Assembly (NCBI GenBank): GCA_900553295.1
Contig: USCR01000013.1
Span: forward strand, 1 to 28,732
Reading direction: 5' to 3'
DNA from: an uncultured Eubacteriales bacterium
GTDB lineage: Bacteria; Bacillota; Clostridia; Christensenellales; Aristaeellaceae
DNA length: 28,732 nucleotides
The position numbers and the translations under genes are program-made. Positions 7,992-15,294 of the stretch are shown piece after piece. The notes beneath the pieces are model-generated. The model was not told the origin of the DNA, did no database searches, and saw nothing but the letters and a program-made list of their open reading frames with translations. The stretch's first letter is position 1. Each line of letters opens with the position of its first letter.

Positions 7992-9008
7992 TTATGCCAT
8001 TTTTTCCCGAGGCGTTGCCACGCTGCTGCGTTCCCGCAGCGTGGGATTATAGCTATACAGGCACCGGGGCGCGTTGGGGTGACGCTGCCTGCGGAACAGC
8101 GTTTTGACCGAGTCGACGCTCATGCGTTCCAGCTCAACGCTCACCGCGGTCAGGGGCACATGGCAGTGCGCCGCCAGCTCCGAATCCTCGCAGGTAAACA
8201 GGCTCACGTCCTCCGGCACACGAATGCCCTGCGCGGAAAGCTCATTGAGTATGCCCACGGACAGATCATTGGAGGACACGATGGCCGTGGGTAAGGGGTC
8301 CATTTTCAGAATGCGTCTGGCTACATCCCCGCCGTTTTCATAAATCATAATGCCCGCATACAACACGCCGCCTTCCGGCACCTCCAGGCCATGGGAACGC
8401 ATGCAATCCTCAAACCCCAGTTTCTTGTCCTGCGTAATGGAAGAATCCTCCAATCCGCCAATAAACGCAATGCGCCGGTGGCCACGCGCAATGAGGTATT
8501 CGGCCGCGACAAAGCCCATTTTGTAATAGTCAGGGCAAAGGGAATCCAGGTCCAATGCCGGCAAAAAGCTGTCCACCAGTACCACCGGGCATGGATAATG
8601 CCGCAGCATTTCCACCGTTTGCGGGTCATCGATGATGGCCAGCGCAATCACACCAAAAAAGTGGTTTTCTGCCGCAAAACGCAGATAGTCACGTTCCCGT
8701 TCCGGAGAAAAAGAAGTAACCGCCACAAAAGGCTGCTTATGCTTTTTTTCCAGCTCCTGCACCAACGTTTCCAGCAGCGCCGAGCACAGGGTGGAGCGGA
8801 TGCCACCGATCATAATCATGACCAGATTATCATGGTCCTTCAGGGAAACCGGACGGCGTTCCTGGGGCACATAGTCCAGGGCCTTCACCGCTTCCTCCAC
8901 CATTTTGCGCGATTCCCCAGAGACGTACCCCTTCCCCGTCACCACGCGGGAAACGGTTGAGATCGACAGTCCCGTGCGCTCCGCAAGCTGCTTCAAGGTT
9001 GCTCTCAT
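7992..9008 (-). CDS. LacI/GalR-family transcriptional regulator
   Basis: 338 residues. The N-terminal LacI helix-turn-helix is complete (TLKQLAERTGLSISTVSRVV, residues 4-23), followed by the hinge region (VEEAVKALDYVPQ) and a periplasmic-binding-protein-like sensor domain with GHRRIAFIGG and PTAIVSSNDLSVGIL. The start is the ATG at 9008, preceded by AGAAGGGGAAGAGAC; a longer frame to 9047 lacks such a site and would put extra residues before the HTH. It is transcribed divergently from the five-gene metallohydrolase operon, which makes it the obvious local regulator. However, LacI proteins bind inverted repeats, and the site shared by the three promoters is a direct repeat, so it need not be the protein that binds there. 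Confidence 0.93.
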   Translation of the reverse strand: MRATLKQLAERTGLSISTVSRVVTGKGYVSGESRKMVEEAVKALDYVPQERRPVSLKDHDNLVMIMIGGIRSTLCSALLETLVQELEKKHKQPFVAVTSFSPERERDYLRFAAENHFFGVIALAIIDDPQTVEMLRHYPCPVVLVDSFLPALDLDSLCPDYYKMGFVAAEYLIARGHRRIAFIGGLEDSSITQDKKLGFEDCMRSHGLEVPEGGVLYAGIMIYENGGDVARRILKMDPLPTAIVSSNDLSVGILNELSAQGIRVPEDVSLFTCEDSELAAHCHVPLTAVSVELERMSVDSVKTLFRRQRHPNAPRCLYSYNPTLRERSSVATPREKMA

Positions 9009-9081
9009 GTCTCTTCCCCTTCTCCAACGCCGCATGCGCCCATGCAAGCGGCCTTTTCATACATTTTCATATTTTGAAGCT

Positions 9082-9097
9082 GATATTTGCATATTTC
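9082..9097. promoter_or_regulatory. Possible LacI-type operator (imperfect palindrome)
   Basis: GATATTTGCATATTTC is an imperfect inverted repeat (12 of 16 positions symmetric) centred on TGCA. It falls where transcription of the regulator gene should begin, a typical place for autoregulation. The symmetry is modest in an AT-rich stretch, so this is weak evidence. Confidence 0.25.
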
Positions 9098-9103
9098 CTA
9101 TCC

Positions 9104-9132
9104 ATCGTACCATATTTTTTTCAGACTGTAAA
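9104..9132 (-). promoter_or_regulatory. Promoter of the LacI-type regulator gene
   Basis: On the minus strand TTTACA (9127-9132), a 17-base spacer and TACGAT (9104-9109) preceded by TGG, giving an extended -10. The start codon is about 95 bases downstream. Confidence 0.55.
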
Positions 9133-9315
9133 GGCACCCGGCGCATGGCAGCAAAGGGGAAAAAGGCAAGGCTTAGCTCGGCTTCTTCTTTGTCTCAGCA
9201 TCCGCAAAAGCAAGGAAATTCCTATGTTTTTCCCACCAGACTCCGCAGGAGGCTGCTTTGATTTAGGCGTTTGAAATCTGCAATTTTCTCCGTATCATCT
9301 TGCAATACGTTGTTT

Positions 9316-9333
9316 TTCTCATGTTTTCTCACA
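9316..9333 (+). promoter_or_regulatory. Direct-repeat regulatory site C (TTCTCA-N4-TTCTCACA)
   Basis: Reads TTCTCATGTTTTCTCACA and directly abuts the -35 box of the five-gene operon. Same orientation relative to its gene as site A. A position touching the -35 box fits an activator that contacts RNA polymerase. Confidence 0.6.
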
Positions 9334-9361
9334 TTGACTTCACTCATGGATCTGCTATACT
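9334..9361 (+). promoter_or_regulatory. Promoter of the metallohydrolase operon
   Basis: TTGACT (9334-9339), a 16-base spacer and TATACT (9356-9361) with an upstream TGC (extended -10). The first start codon is 40 bases downstream. Confidence 0.7.
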
Positions 9362-9401
9362 TGCCATTGTAATGATATAAATGGTTTTAGGAGGCGTCCT
9401 C

Positions 9402-10580
9402 ATGTTTCCAGCCTTAAGCGATAAGACCCTTGCCCTATCGGAAAAAGTTGCCCATGCTACCATGGGGATTGACGCGCTCTACCGCCAGGAAACCGGTGCG
9501 GAAAGCGACCGGGAAGGTCTGGTGGTGGTTCAGATGGCCGAGGTATCCCCCACGCCCTTTGCTTCCTATGGCGAAGCGCAGGAATACCTTGCTGATTTGG
9601 CCCAGCAGGCCCTTGCCCTGCCGGAGCCGGACCGCAGGCTGTACTACACCCAGGCATGCACTTCCCTGTGGTCTTTCTGCGCCTGGCGTCAGGGAAAGCT
9701 GGAACGGATGAGCGACCAGATCAGCCTGTTCCTGCACGCTGACCCGGCTCCCGCCACCTCCGCCCAGCTGGATGGTTACTACCGGCAACTGCGCAGCCTG
9801 TTGACCGAGATGGGCTATACCGGCGACATCAAGGCGCAAATCGCCGCCTGGGAAGCGAAAAACCTGGTGCCTGCGGACGAGGTGCAGGATACCATGAACG
9901 CCATGATGGTCCAGGCCCGTGAAATGTGCGGCCGCATCCTCCCCCTGCCAGAGAATGATTATTACCATTGCGAAACGGTGCGCGGCGTGTCCTATAATGC
10001 CAGCAGCGACTTCGCGCACCGCCGGGTGCTTATCAATATTGACCCCATTCTCACCAAGCAAAAGCTCAAGCACCTGGTGTGCCACGAAGTTTATCCGGGG
10101 CATTTTATGCAGTTCACCCTGCGCCGCCAGGCCTGGGAGCAGGGCGTAGGCGGCCTGGACGGGGTCCTTAGCGTATGCAACCACTCCTCCTCCTGCACCT
10201 TTGAGGGCATTGCGGACGCGGGGATATCCTTCCTGGGCTGGGAAGAGGGATTGGACGACCGGGCCAACGACCTGGTTTCCCTCATCCAGGCCGCCCTGGG
10301 ATCGGCTGCCTCTTACCGGTTGCACACTCTGGGTTGGGAGAGCAGCCGTGTGGAGGATTTCCTGCGGGACAATGCTCCTGGCGGCGGCGAAGGTTGGGTT
10401 GCCAACCGCATCAAGTTCATTCAGGACCCTGCGCGCGCCGCACTGATCTTCAGCTACTGGCGTGGAGACGAAGGCGTGTTCCCCGTGTGGAACCGCGTGG
10501 CGCCCGAGGATCGCGCCCGGTTCTTTGGTTATATCTATGGGCGGCTGCACACGGTGCAGAGCCTGCAACTGTTCAGCTAA
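9402..10580 (+). CDS. Putative zinc metallohydrolase with HExxPGH motif, DUF885-like (paralogue 1)
   Basis: 392 residues, no signal peptide, so cytoplasmic. The segment CHEVYPGHFMQ gives His228, Glu229 and His234, matching the HExxPGH metal-binding motif of DUF885 proteins (typical form HEAYPGHHLQ), a poorly characterised group of presumed metallopeptidases. Glu268 in CTFEGIADAG is a likely third ligand. It is much shorter than ordinary DUF885 proteins of 550-600 residues. The start at 9402 is chosen for GGAGGCGTCCTC ahead of it; the open frame begins earlier at 9381. First gene of a five-gene operon. It is clearly homologous along its whole length to the third gene (11812-12984), with shared blocks LPEPDRRLYY, NHSSS, TFEGIAD, FSYWRGD/WSYWRGD and YIYGRLHT. 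Substrate unknown; an amide or peptide bond is the natural guess. Confidence 0.75.
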   Translation: MFPALSDKTLALSEKVAHATMGIDALYRQETGAESDREGLVVVQMAEVSPTPFASYGEAQEYLADLAQQALALPEPDRRLYYTQACTSLWSFCAWRQGKLERMSDQISLFLHADPAPATSAQLDGYYRQLRSLLTEMGYTGDIKAQIAAWEAKNLVPADEVQDTMNAMMVQAREMCGRILPLPENDYYHCETVRGVSYNASSDFAHRRVLINIDPILTKQKLKHLVCHEVYPGHFMQFTLRRQAWEQGVGGLDGVLSVCNHSSSCTFEGIADAGISFLGWEEGLDDRANDLVSLIQAALGSAASYRLHTLGWESSRVEDFLRDNAPGGGEGWVANRIKFIQDPARAALIFSYWRGDEGVFPVWNRVAPEDRARFFGYIYGRLHTVQSLQLFS

Positions 10581-10607
10581 CATAACGTTTGGAAGGAGCT
10601 TTATAGG

Positions 10608-11783
10608 ATGAACGGATTATATGCGGGCAAGCAGGCCCAGGTCCAGAAAATCCTGGAGGAAAAGCAAATTGACCTGTGGTTGCTCATGGGGCGAGAAACC
10701 GTGGATGTATGCGATCCCGCCCTGCGGCTGGTATTTGACGGGAACGTGATGGGCGTGTCTGCCTTCTTCTTTACCCGCACGGGCAAGCGTCTGGCCCTGG
10801 TGCGGCGACAGGATGTCTCCGGTGTGGAGGCAACCGGCTGCTTCGACCAGGTAACCGGCTACGGCGACAATTTCGATCAGCTGCTCCGGCAGACCATTGA
10901 GGACATCGCGCCCAACGTCATTGACATCAATGCTGACCTTTATGACGCGCTTACCGATGGCTTGACCACCGGCCTTTATCTGCGCCTGCTTCACGCCCTG
11001 GAGGGAACGCCCTATGCCCAGCGCCTGAGCCTTGGGCAGGTGATTCGCGCCGTGCGTGGCAGAAAGATCCCCGAGGAAATTGCCATGCAGGTGCAGGTGC
11101 TCAAGCTGCTGAACCAGGCCTGTGACGAGTTGAAAGCGCAGCTGCATATCGGTATGACAGAAGGCGAAGTATACGACTTCTGCCAGGCCTTTATGAAAGA
11201 GCATGACATGACCGGCTCCTGGGATATGGGCTGCTGCCCGCTGGTACACGCGGGCGCGCGGAGCAACCAGGGCCTGGTTCGCCCGGGCAACAACCCCATC
11301 CGTCCAGGGGACACCTTCCATCTGAGCTTCGGCGCAAAAAAGAACGGATACGCCACGGACTTCCAGCGTACATGGTACGTCTTTGAGCCTGGTGAGAAAA
11401 CTATTCCCCAGGAAGTGCAGCACGCCTTTGACACCGTGCGTGACGTCATTGAGTATGTACGGGTACATATGCGTCCCGGCATGGAAGGCCGCCAGGTGGA
11501 CGCCATGGCGCGGGAGATCATGGGCAAAAATGGCTTCACCTATGGCCGCGGCAGCGGACATGCGGTGGGACGCGCACTTCACGATGGCTGCTTCCAGCTT
11601 TGCCCGGATTCCGCGGTGTTGGGTGATCTGCCCGAACGCAAGCTGGAAGTGGGTAATGTGTTTACCCTGGAATTCTTCGCGGATACCTCCCGGGGTGTGG
11701 TTGCCATTGAAGACATGGTGCAGCTCACGGAGAACGGCGGCGAATTCCTGTATATCCCGCAAAAAGAACTATGGACCCTGTAA
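10608..11783 (+). CDS. M24-family (creatinase/aminopeptidase P fold) protein with altered metal site
   Basis: 391 residues: an N-terminal creatinase-type domain (about 1-150) and a C-terminal pita-bread M24 domain. Of the five metal ligands normal in M24 enzymes, Asp251 (ATDFQRT), His318 (GSGHAVGR), Glu355 (FTLEFFAD) and Glu368 (AIEDMV) are present, but the first Asp, expected 11 residues before Asp251, is Ser240 (FHLSFGA). It may bind one metal or none. Metal-free members such as creatinase and related amidinohydrolases catalyse C-N hydrolysis by other means, so this may not be an ordinary Xaa-Pro peptidase. GGAAGGAG precedes the ATG. It sits between the two paralogous HExxPGH genes with gaps under 30 bases, so it very likely acts on the same substrate or its product. 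Confidence 0.85.
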   Translation: MNGLYAGKQAQVQKILEEKQIDLWLLMGRETVDVCDPALRLVFDGNVMGVSAFFFTRTGKRLALVRRQDVSGVEATGCFDQVTGYGDNFDQLLRQTIEDIAPNVIDINADLYDALTDGLTTGLYLRLLHALEGTPYAQRLSLGQVIRAVRGRKIPEEIAMQVQVLKLLNQACDELKAQLHIGMTEGEVYDFCQAFMKEHDMTGSWDMGCCPLVHAGARSNQGLVRPGNNPIRPGDTFHLSFGAKKNGYATDFQRTWYVFEPGEKTIPQEVQHAFDTVRDVIEYVRVHMRPGMEGRQVDAMAREIMGKNGFTYGRGSGHAVGRALHDGCFQLCPDSAVLGDLPERKLEVGNVFTLEFFADTSRGVVAIEDMVQLTENGGEFLYIPQKELWTL

Positions 11784-11811
11784 TTTTTATGAAAGAAAGG
11801 ATGCGTAACTT

Positions 11812-12984
11812 ATGACTGGTTTGAGTGATGAAAGCCTGCGTTTTGGGGAAGAATTGGCCACCGTTACCTTGGGTATCGACGCCCTGGACCGCCGCCTGCG
11901 CAATGCCCAGGATGAAATGGACGGCCTGGTGGTCATCAACATGGGCTGGAAAAAGGTAGCTCAGTTTGAAGATTATGCCCAGGCGCATGCCGCGCTGGCC
12001 GAATTGGCCAAGAAGTCCTTCTCTCTGCCTGAACCGGACCGCCGGCTGTATTATTTGCAGGCATGCCTCTCCCTGGACAGCTTCTGCGCTTTCAGCGAAG
12101 GCAAGCTCCCCAAGCTGACCGACCAGGTGGGGCTTTTCCTGCACGCGGACTGCGCTCCCGTAAGCCAGGCGTACCTGGAGGAACGGTGTGCAAAGCTGCA
12201 GCAGCTTTTCACCCAGCGTGGATATAACGGCACCCTGAAGGAAAACACCGCCAAGTGGGAAGCGGAAAACCGCGTTCCCGCAGACCAGGTTCAGTCCACC
12301 ATGGATGAACTGATGGTCACCGCCCGTGAGCTGACCGGTCGTTTCCTTCCCCTGCCTGAAGCCCACTATCACTGCGTCACCGAACGCGGCGGGGCTTTCA
12401 GCGCCCGCAGCGACTATGATCATCTCCGGGTCATTGTCAATATTGAGCCGGCATACACGCTCCAGGCTTTGAAGCATCTGGTATGCCATGAGGCTTATCC
12501 GGGACACTACATGCAGTTCACCATGCGCAAGGTGCTCTGGGAGCAGGGATTGGCCGCGGCGGACGGTTTGCTCAGCGTGTGCAACCACTCCTCCTCCTCC
12601 ACCTTCGAAGGCATCGCCGACATGGGCGGTCGCTTCATTGGCTGGGAGGATACCGACGATGACCGTATCTTCTCCGTACTCAGCGAGATCAAGTCGTCCA
12701 TGGGCACCCTTTCTTCCTATCAGATGAATGTGCTGCACTGGAGCGACGATCAGATCCGCGCCAGCATGGCACAATGGCCGCTGTTGGGTGGCCCTGGCGC
12801 CATCAAGAGCCGGTTGACCTTTGTGCGTGATCCCTCCCGCGCCGCGCTGATCTGGAGCTATTGGCGTGGAGATCAGGCCCTGCGCAATGTGCTGGATCGG
12901 GTGGAAGCCAAGGATATGCCCCGCTTCTACGACTACATCTACGGACGTCTGCATACCCCGGCCAGCCTGCAGCTCTTCGTCTGA
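11812..12984 (+). CDS. Putative zinc metallohydrolase with HExxPGH motif, DUF885-like (paralogue 2)
   Basis: 390 residues, cytoplasmic. The metal motif is CHEAYPGHYMQ (His226, Glu227, His232), nearly the canonical DUF885 form, with Glu266 in STFEGIADMGG as probable third ligand. It aligns end to end with the first operon gene, including LPEPDRRLYYLQAC, CNHSSSSTFEGIAD and the C-terminal YIYGRLHTPASLQLF, so the two arose by duplication and were kept with their motifs intact. That points to two related substrates or a heteromeric enzyme rather than simple redundancy. AAAGGATGCGTAACTT precedes the ATG. The aminotransferase start follows 17 bases after its stop. Confidence 0.75.
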   Translation: MTGLSDESLRFGEELATVTLGIDALDRRLRNAQDEMDGLVVINMGWKKVAQFEDYAQAHAALAELAKKSFSLPEPDRRLYYLQACLSLDSFCAFSEGKLPKLTDQVGLFLHADCAPVSQAYLEERCAKLQQLFTQRGYNGTLKENTAKWEAENRVPADQVQSTMDELMVTARELTGRFLPLPEAHYHCVTERGGAFSARSDYDHLRVIVNIEPAYTLQALKHLVCHEAYPGHYMQFTMRKVLWEQGLAAADGLLSVCNHSSSSTFEGIADMGGRFIGWEDTDDDRIFSVLSEIKSSMGTLSSYQMNVLHWSDDQIRASMAQWPLLGGPGAIKSRLTFVRDPSRAALIWSYWRGDQALRNVLDRVEAKDMPRFYDYIYGRLHTPASLQLFV

Positions 12985-13001
12985 AAAAAGGAGATGTTAC
13001 C

Positions 13002-14240
13002 GTGACCATTGAAGAAAAATTCGCAAAGCTGGGTGTGGATAATGCTCCTGGCCAGGAAGTCCGCCGCAAGGACAGCAGCGCCAAGCTCACCGGCGAAGAA
13101 TTGCCCGGCACACCCGTGGACTTCTCCCACGGGGATGTGAACGCGCATCCGCCCATTCCCGGCTCCATTGAAACCTTCGACCAGGGGTATGCGCTGGGCG
13201 CTGCCCAGGCATATACGGAATACCGTGGCAAGCTCTCCCTGCGGGAAGGGCTAGCAAAAAAGCTGGCGGACTTCACCGGGGCGCCTGTGGATGCCGATCA
13301 GGAGCTGATCCTCACCCCCGGGACCCAGGGCGCGCTTTTCCTGGCCATGGGCGCAAACATTGCCCATGGGGACAAGGTCGCCATTGTGGAACCGGACTAC
13401 TTTGCCAACCGTAAGCTGGTAACCTTCTTTGAGGGAGAGCTGGTACCGGTGGGGCTGGATTATTTCGGAGCGCAGGGCAAGGCTGCGGGTTTGGATCTGA
13501 ACCGGCTAGAGGCCATTTTTGCCGATGGCGTAAAGCTGTTTATTTTCTCCAACCCCAACAACCCCACGGGTGTGATCTACACCGCCGAAGAGATTCGCGC
13601 CATTGGTGAGCTGGCAGCCAAGTACCATGTGAAGGTCATCTGCGACGAGCTTTATTCCCGGCAGATCTTTGACGGCCGGACCTATACGCATCTGCGGAGC
13701 CTTCAGGTAATGGACAATGAGGATTTGGTAACCATCATCGGACCTTCCAAGACGGAGTCCATGAGCGGCTTCCGCCTAGGCGCCGCGTTTGGCTCCCGGA
13801 GCATGATTCAGCGCATGGAAAAGCTGCAAGCCATTGTGTCCCTGCGTGCCGCAGGATATTGCCAAGCGGTCATCAGCCGGTGGTTTAACGAACCGGAAGG
13901 ATGGATGGAGGCGCGTGTAGCTGCGCATCAGGCTATCCGGGATGATATTCTCGCCGCGTTTGCCAAAATTCCCGGCGTACGGGTACGTCTGGCGGAAGGC
14001 GGCAGCTATCTGTTCCCGCAGTTGCCCCCGCTGACCCTGAGCCTGCAGGAATTCATTGGCGCGCTTCGCTCCCAGGCGCATGTGATTGTAACCCCGGGTA
14101 CTGAATTTGGCCCGCAGTATACGGACAGCTTCCGCATCAATTTCTCCCAGGATCATGATGCCGCGGTGGCAGCCGTTGAACGTATCGGACAGATGATTGA
14201 GCGCTACCGCGCCCCCAAGGAAAGCGAGGTCAAGGCATGA
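13002..14240 (+). CDS. PLP-dependent class I/II aminotransferase
   Basis: 412 residues with the fold-type I aminotransferase signature set: SNPNNPTG (183-190), the PLP-nitrogen Asp215 in ICDELYSR, the Schiff-base lysine Lys250 in GPSKTESMSGFRLG and a C-terminal substrate-carboxylate Arg in FRINFSQ. The start is the GTG at 13002, preceded by AAAAAGGAG. An open frame extends back to 12861, inside the previous gene, but has no ribosome binding site. It would move an amino group between an amino acid and a keto acid in the cytoplasm. Position in the operon suggests that it deaminates an amino acid freed by the upstream hydrolases. The stop overlaps the next start (ATGA). Confidence 0.92.
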   Translation: MTIEEKFAKLGVDNAPGQEVRRKDSSAKLTGEELPGTPVDFSHGDVNAHPPIPGSIETFDQGYALGAAQAYTEYRGKLSLREGLAKKLADFTGAPVDADQELILTPGTQGALFLAMGANIAHGDKVAIVEPDYFANRKLVTFFEGELVPVGLDYFGAQGKAAGLDLNRLEAIFADGVKLFIFSNPNNPTGVIYTAEEIRAIGELAAKYHVKVICDELYSRQIFDGRTYTHLRSLQVMDNEDLVTIIGPSKTESMSGFRLGAAFGSRSMIQRMEKLQAIVSLRAAGYCQAVISRWFNEPEGWMEARVAAHQAIRDDILAAFAKIPGVRVRLAEGGSYLFPQLPPLTLSLQEFIGALRSQAHVIVTPGTEFGPQYTDSFRINFSQDHDAAVAAVERIGQMIERYRAPKESEVKA

Positions 14241-14983
14241 GCGGCGTAGGATTTCTGGGCATGGGAAAGATCGGCCGGGCATTGGCCGCGGAGGTAACAC
14301 GCCTGGGCCATGAGGTTGCCTTTGTCTATGATCCCTTTTTGAAGGAGCCCGGCGAATTGCCCCAGGTCACTTCCCTGGATGATCCACGGTGCGCAAAGGC
14401 CTCCCTGGTGGTGGAGTGCGCCACGGCGGATGCGCTGAAGCAGGGCTTTGATCAAATCATTGCCCATAGCAATTTGCTGGTTTTCTCGCTGACCGCGTTC
14501 AGCGATGCGGACTTTGCCGCCCATGCCAAGGCGGAAGCCCAGCGCCTGGGCCGGCACATCTACTTCCCCCATGGCGCCATTCTGGGACTTGACGGCATCT
14601 GGGACGGACGGGAGCTGCTGACCAGCGTGAGCATTGAAACCACAAAGAGTCCCGCCAGCCTGGGGCTGTCCCTGACGGAAAAGACGGTGGTGTTTGAAGG
14701 GCCCACCCGCGCCGCGTGCGCTGCTTTCCCGCGCAATGTGAATGTTCACGCGGCAGTAGCCCTGGCCGGTATCGGCTTTGACAAGACACAGTCCCGCATT
14801 GTGGCTGATCCATCGGTGCACACCAACACGCACCGTATTCAGGCGGAGGGCGAAGGCATCCATATTGAATTGCTCATCTCCTCCTTTACCACCGGCGGCG
14901 TTACAGGGATTTACACGCCCAAGTCCGCTTGTGGCAGCTTGGCACGTGCGTTGTCAGCCACAGATACATTTGCCTTTGTATAA
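14237..14983 (+). CDS. L-aspartate dehydrogenase-like protein (NadX/DUF108 family)
   Basis: 248 residues, a normal length for aspartate dehydrogenase. It has an N-terminal Rossmann motif (GFLGMGKIG, residues 5-13), the PHGAILGLDG segment (111-120), FPRNVNVHAAVALAG (164-178) and the DPSVHTNTH catalytic segment with His199. These match the family that interconverts L-aspartate and oxaloacetate/iminosuccinate with NAD(P). No other NAD-synthesis gene is present, so a role in quinolinate formation is unlikely here; a catabolic or amino-group recycling role next to the aminotransferase is more plausible. It starts inside the aminotransferase stop (ATGA), indicating coupled translation, and is the last gene before a strong terminator. 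The exact substrate is inferred from family membership only. Confidence 0.82.
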   Translation: MSGVGFLGMGKIGRALAAEVTRLGHEVAFVYDPFLKEPGELPQVTSLDDPRCAKASLVVECATADALKQGFDQIIAHSNLLVFSLTAFSDADFAAHAKAEAQRLGRHIYFPHGAILGLDGIWDGRELLTSVSIETTKSPASLGLSLTEKTVVFEGPTRAACAAFPRNVNVHAAVALAGIGFDKTQSRIVADPSVHTNTHRIQAEGEGIHIELLISSFTTGGVTGIYTPKSACGSLARALSATDTFAFV

Positions 14984-15026
14984 AAACTATTGCCTTCCCG
15001 CAATCTTGCGGGAAGGCAGCTTTTTT
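14982..15026. terminator. Bidirectional intrinsic terminator between the metallohydrolase and copper operons
   Basis: TGCCTTCCCGCAA (14991-15003) pairs perfectly with TTGCGGGAAGGCA (15006-15018), followed by T6 at 15021-15026 on the plus strand. On the minus strand a T5 run follows four bases after the same stem. It ends both the five-gene operon and the convergent copA-csoR operon. Confidence 0.9.
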
Positions 15027-15285
15027 AATCCATTTTTTCCAGCAGCTTCATGATCTCATCAATTTTTTCCTGGCCCTTGCCTTCCTGAATGGCCTCCGTC
15101 ATGCAACCCATCATGTGCGCGGCAAGCACTTCGCGGTTTGCTTTGCGGATCACCGCAGCGGTGGCCATAAGCTGGTTGGAGATGTCCACGCAATAGCGGT
15201 CCTCCTCCACCATTTTCAAAATGCCGTCCAGCTGTCCCCGGGCCGTGTAGATCAAGCGGCGTATTTTTTCGTGATCTGCTCGCAT
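15025..15285 (-). CDS. csoR: Copper-sensing transcriptional repressor, CsoR family
   Basis: 86 residues, all-helical CsoR/RcnR (DUF156) family. The Cu(I) ligand set is visible: Cys32 preceded by Tyr (DRYCVDI), His57 and Cys61 (AAHMMGC), the Cys-His-x3-Cys pattern of copper-type rather than nickel-type members. CsoR binds a GC-rich operator and lets go when loaded with Cu(I). Such an operator lies in front of copA at 17836-17848. The gene starts nine bases after the copA stop, and its ribosome binding site (TAAGGAG) overlaps that stop, so it is the last gene of the copper operon and regulates its own synthesis. Confidence 0.93.
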   Translation of the reverse strand: MRADHEKIRRLIYTARGQLDGILKMVEEDRYCVDISNQLMATAAVIRKANREVLAAHMMGCMTEAIQEGKGQEKIDEIMKLLEKMD

Positions 15286-15294
15286 GACGTCTCC

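Larger units (their letters stand above)
9009..9401. other. Divergent control region between the LacI-type gene and the metallohydrolase operon
   Basis: This 393-base gap holds the promoter of the regulator gene (9104-9132), a weak palindrome at its transcription start (9082-9097), repeat site C (9316-9333) and the operon promoter (9334-9361). Between 9133 and 9315 I see no convincing gene or structure. Confidence 0.6.

Noticed and set aside
9224..9274. 16-codon frame with AAGGA seven bases ahead, upstream of the hydrolase operon
   Set aside because: It lies upstream of the operon promoter (9334-9361), and I see no promoter that would transcribe it, so a leader-peptide role is not supported.
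9316..9333. Repeat site C read as a LacI-type operator
   Set aside because: The site and its two copies are tandem direct repeats with no useful inverted symmetry, whereas LacI-family operators are palindromic.
12861..13001. Upstream extension of the aminotransferase frame
   Set aside because: It lies wholly inside the preceding gene except for the last bases, and the GTG at 13002 has a strong ribosome binding site and gives a normal N-terminus.
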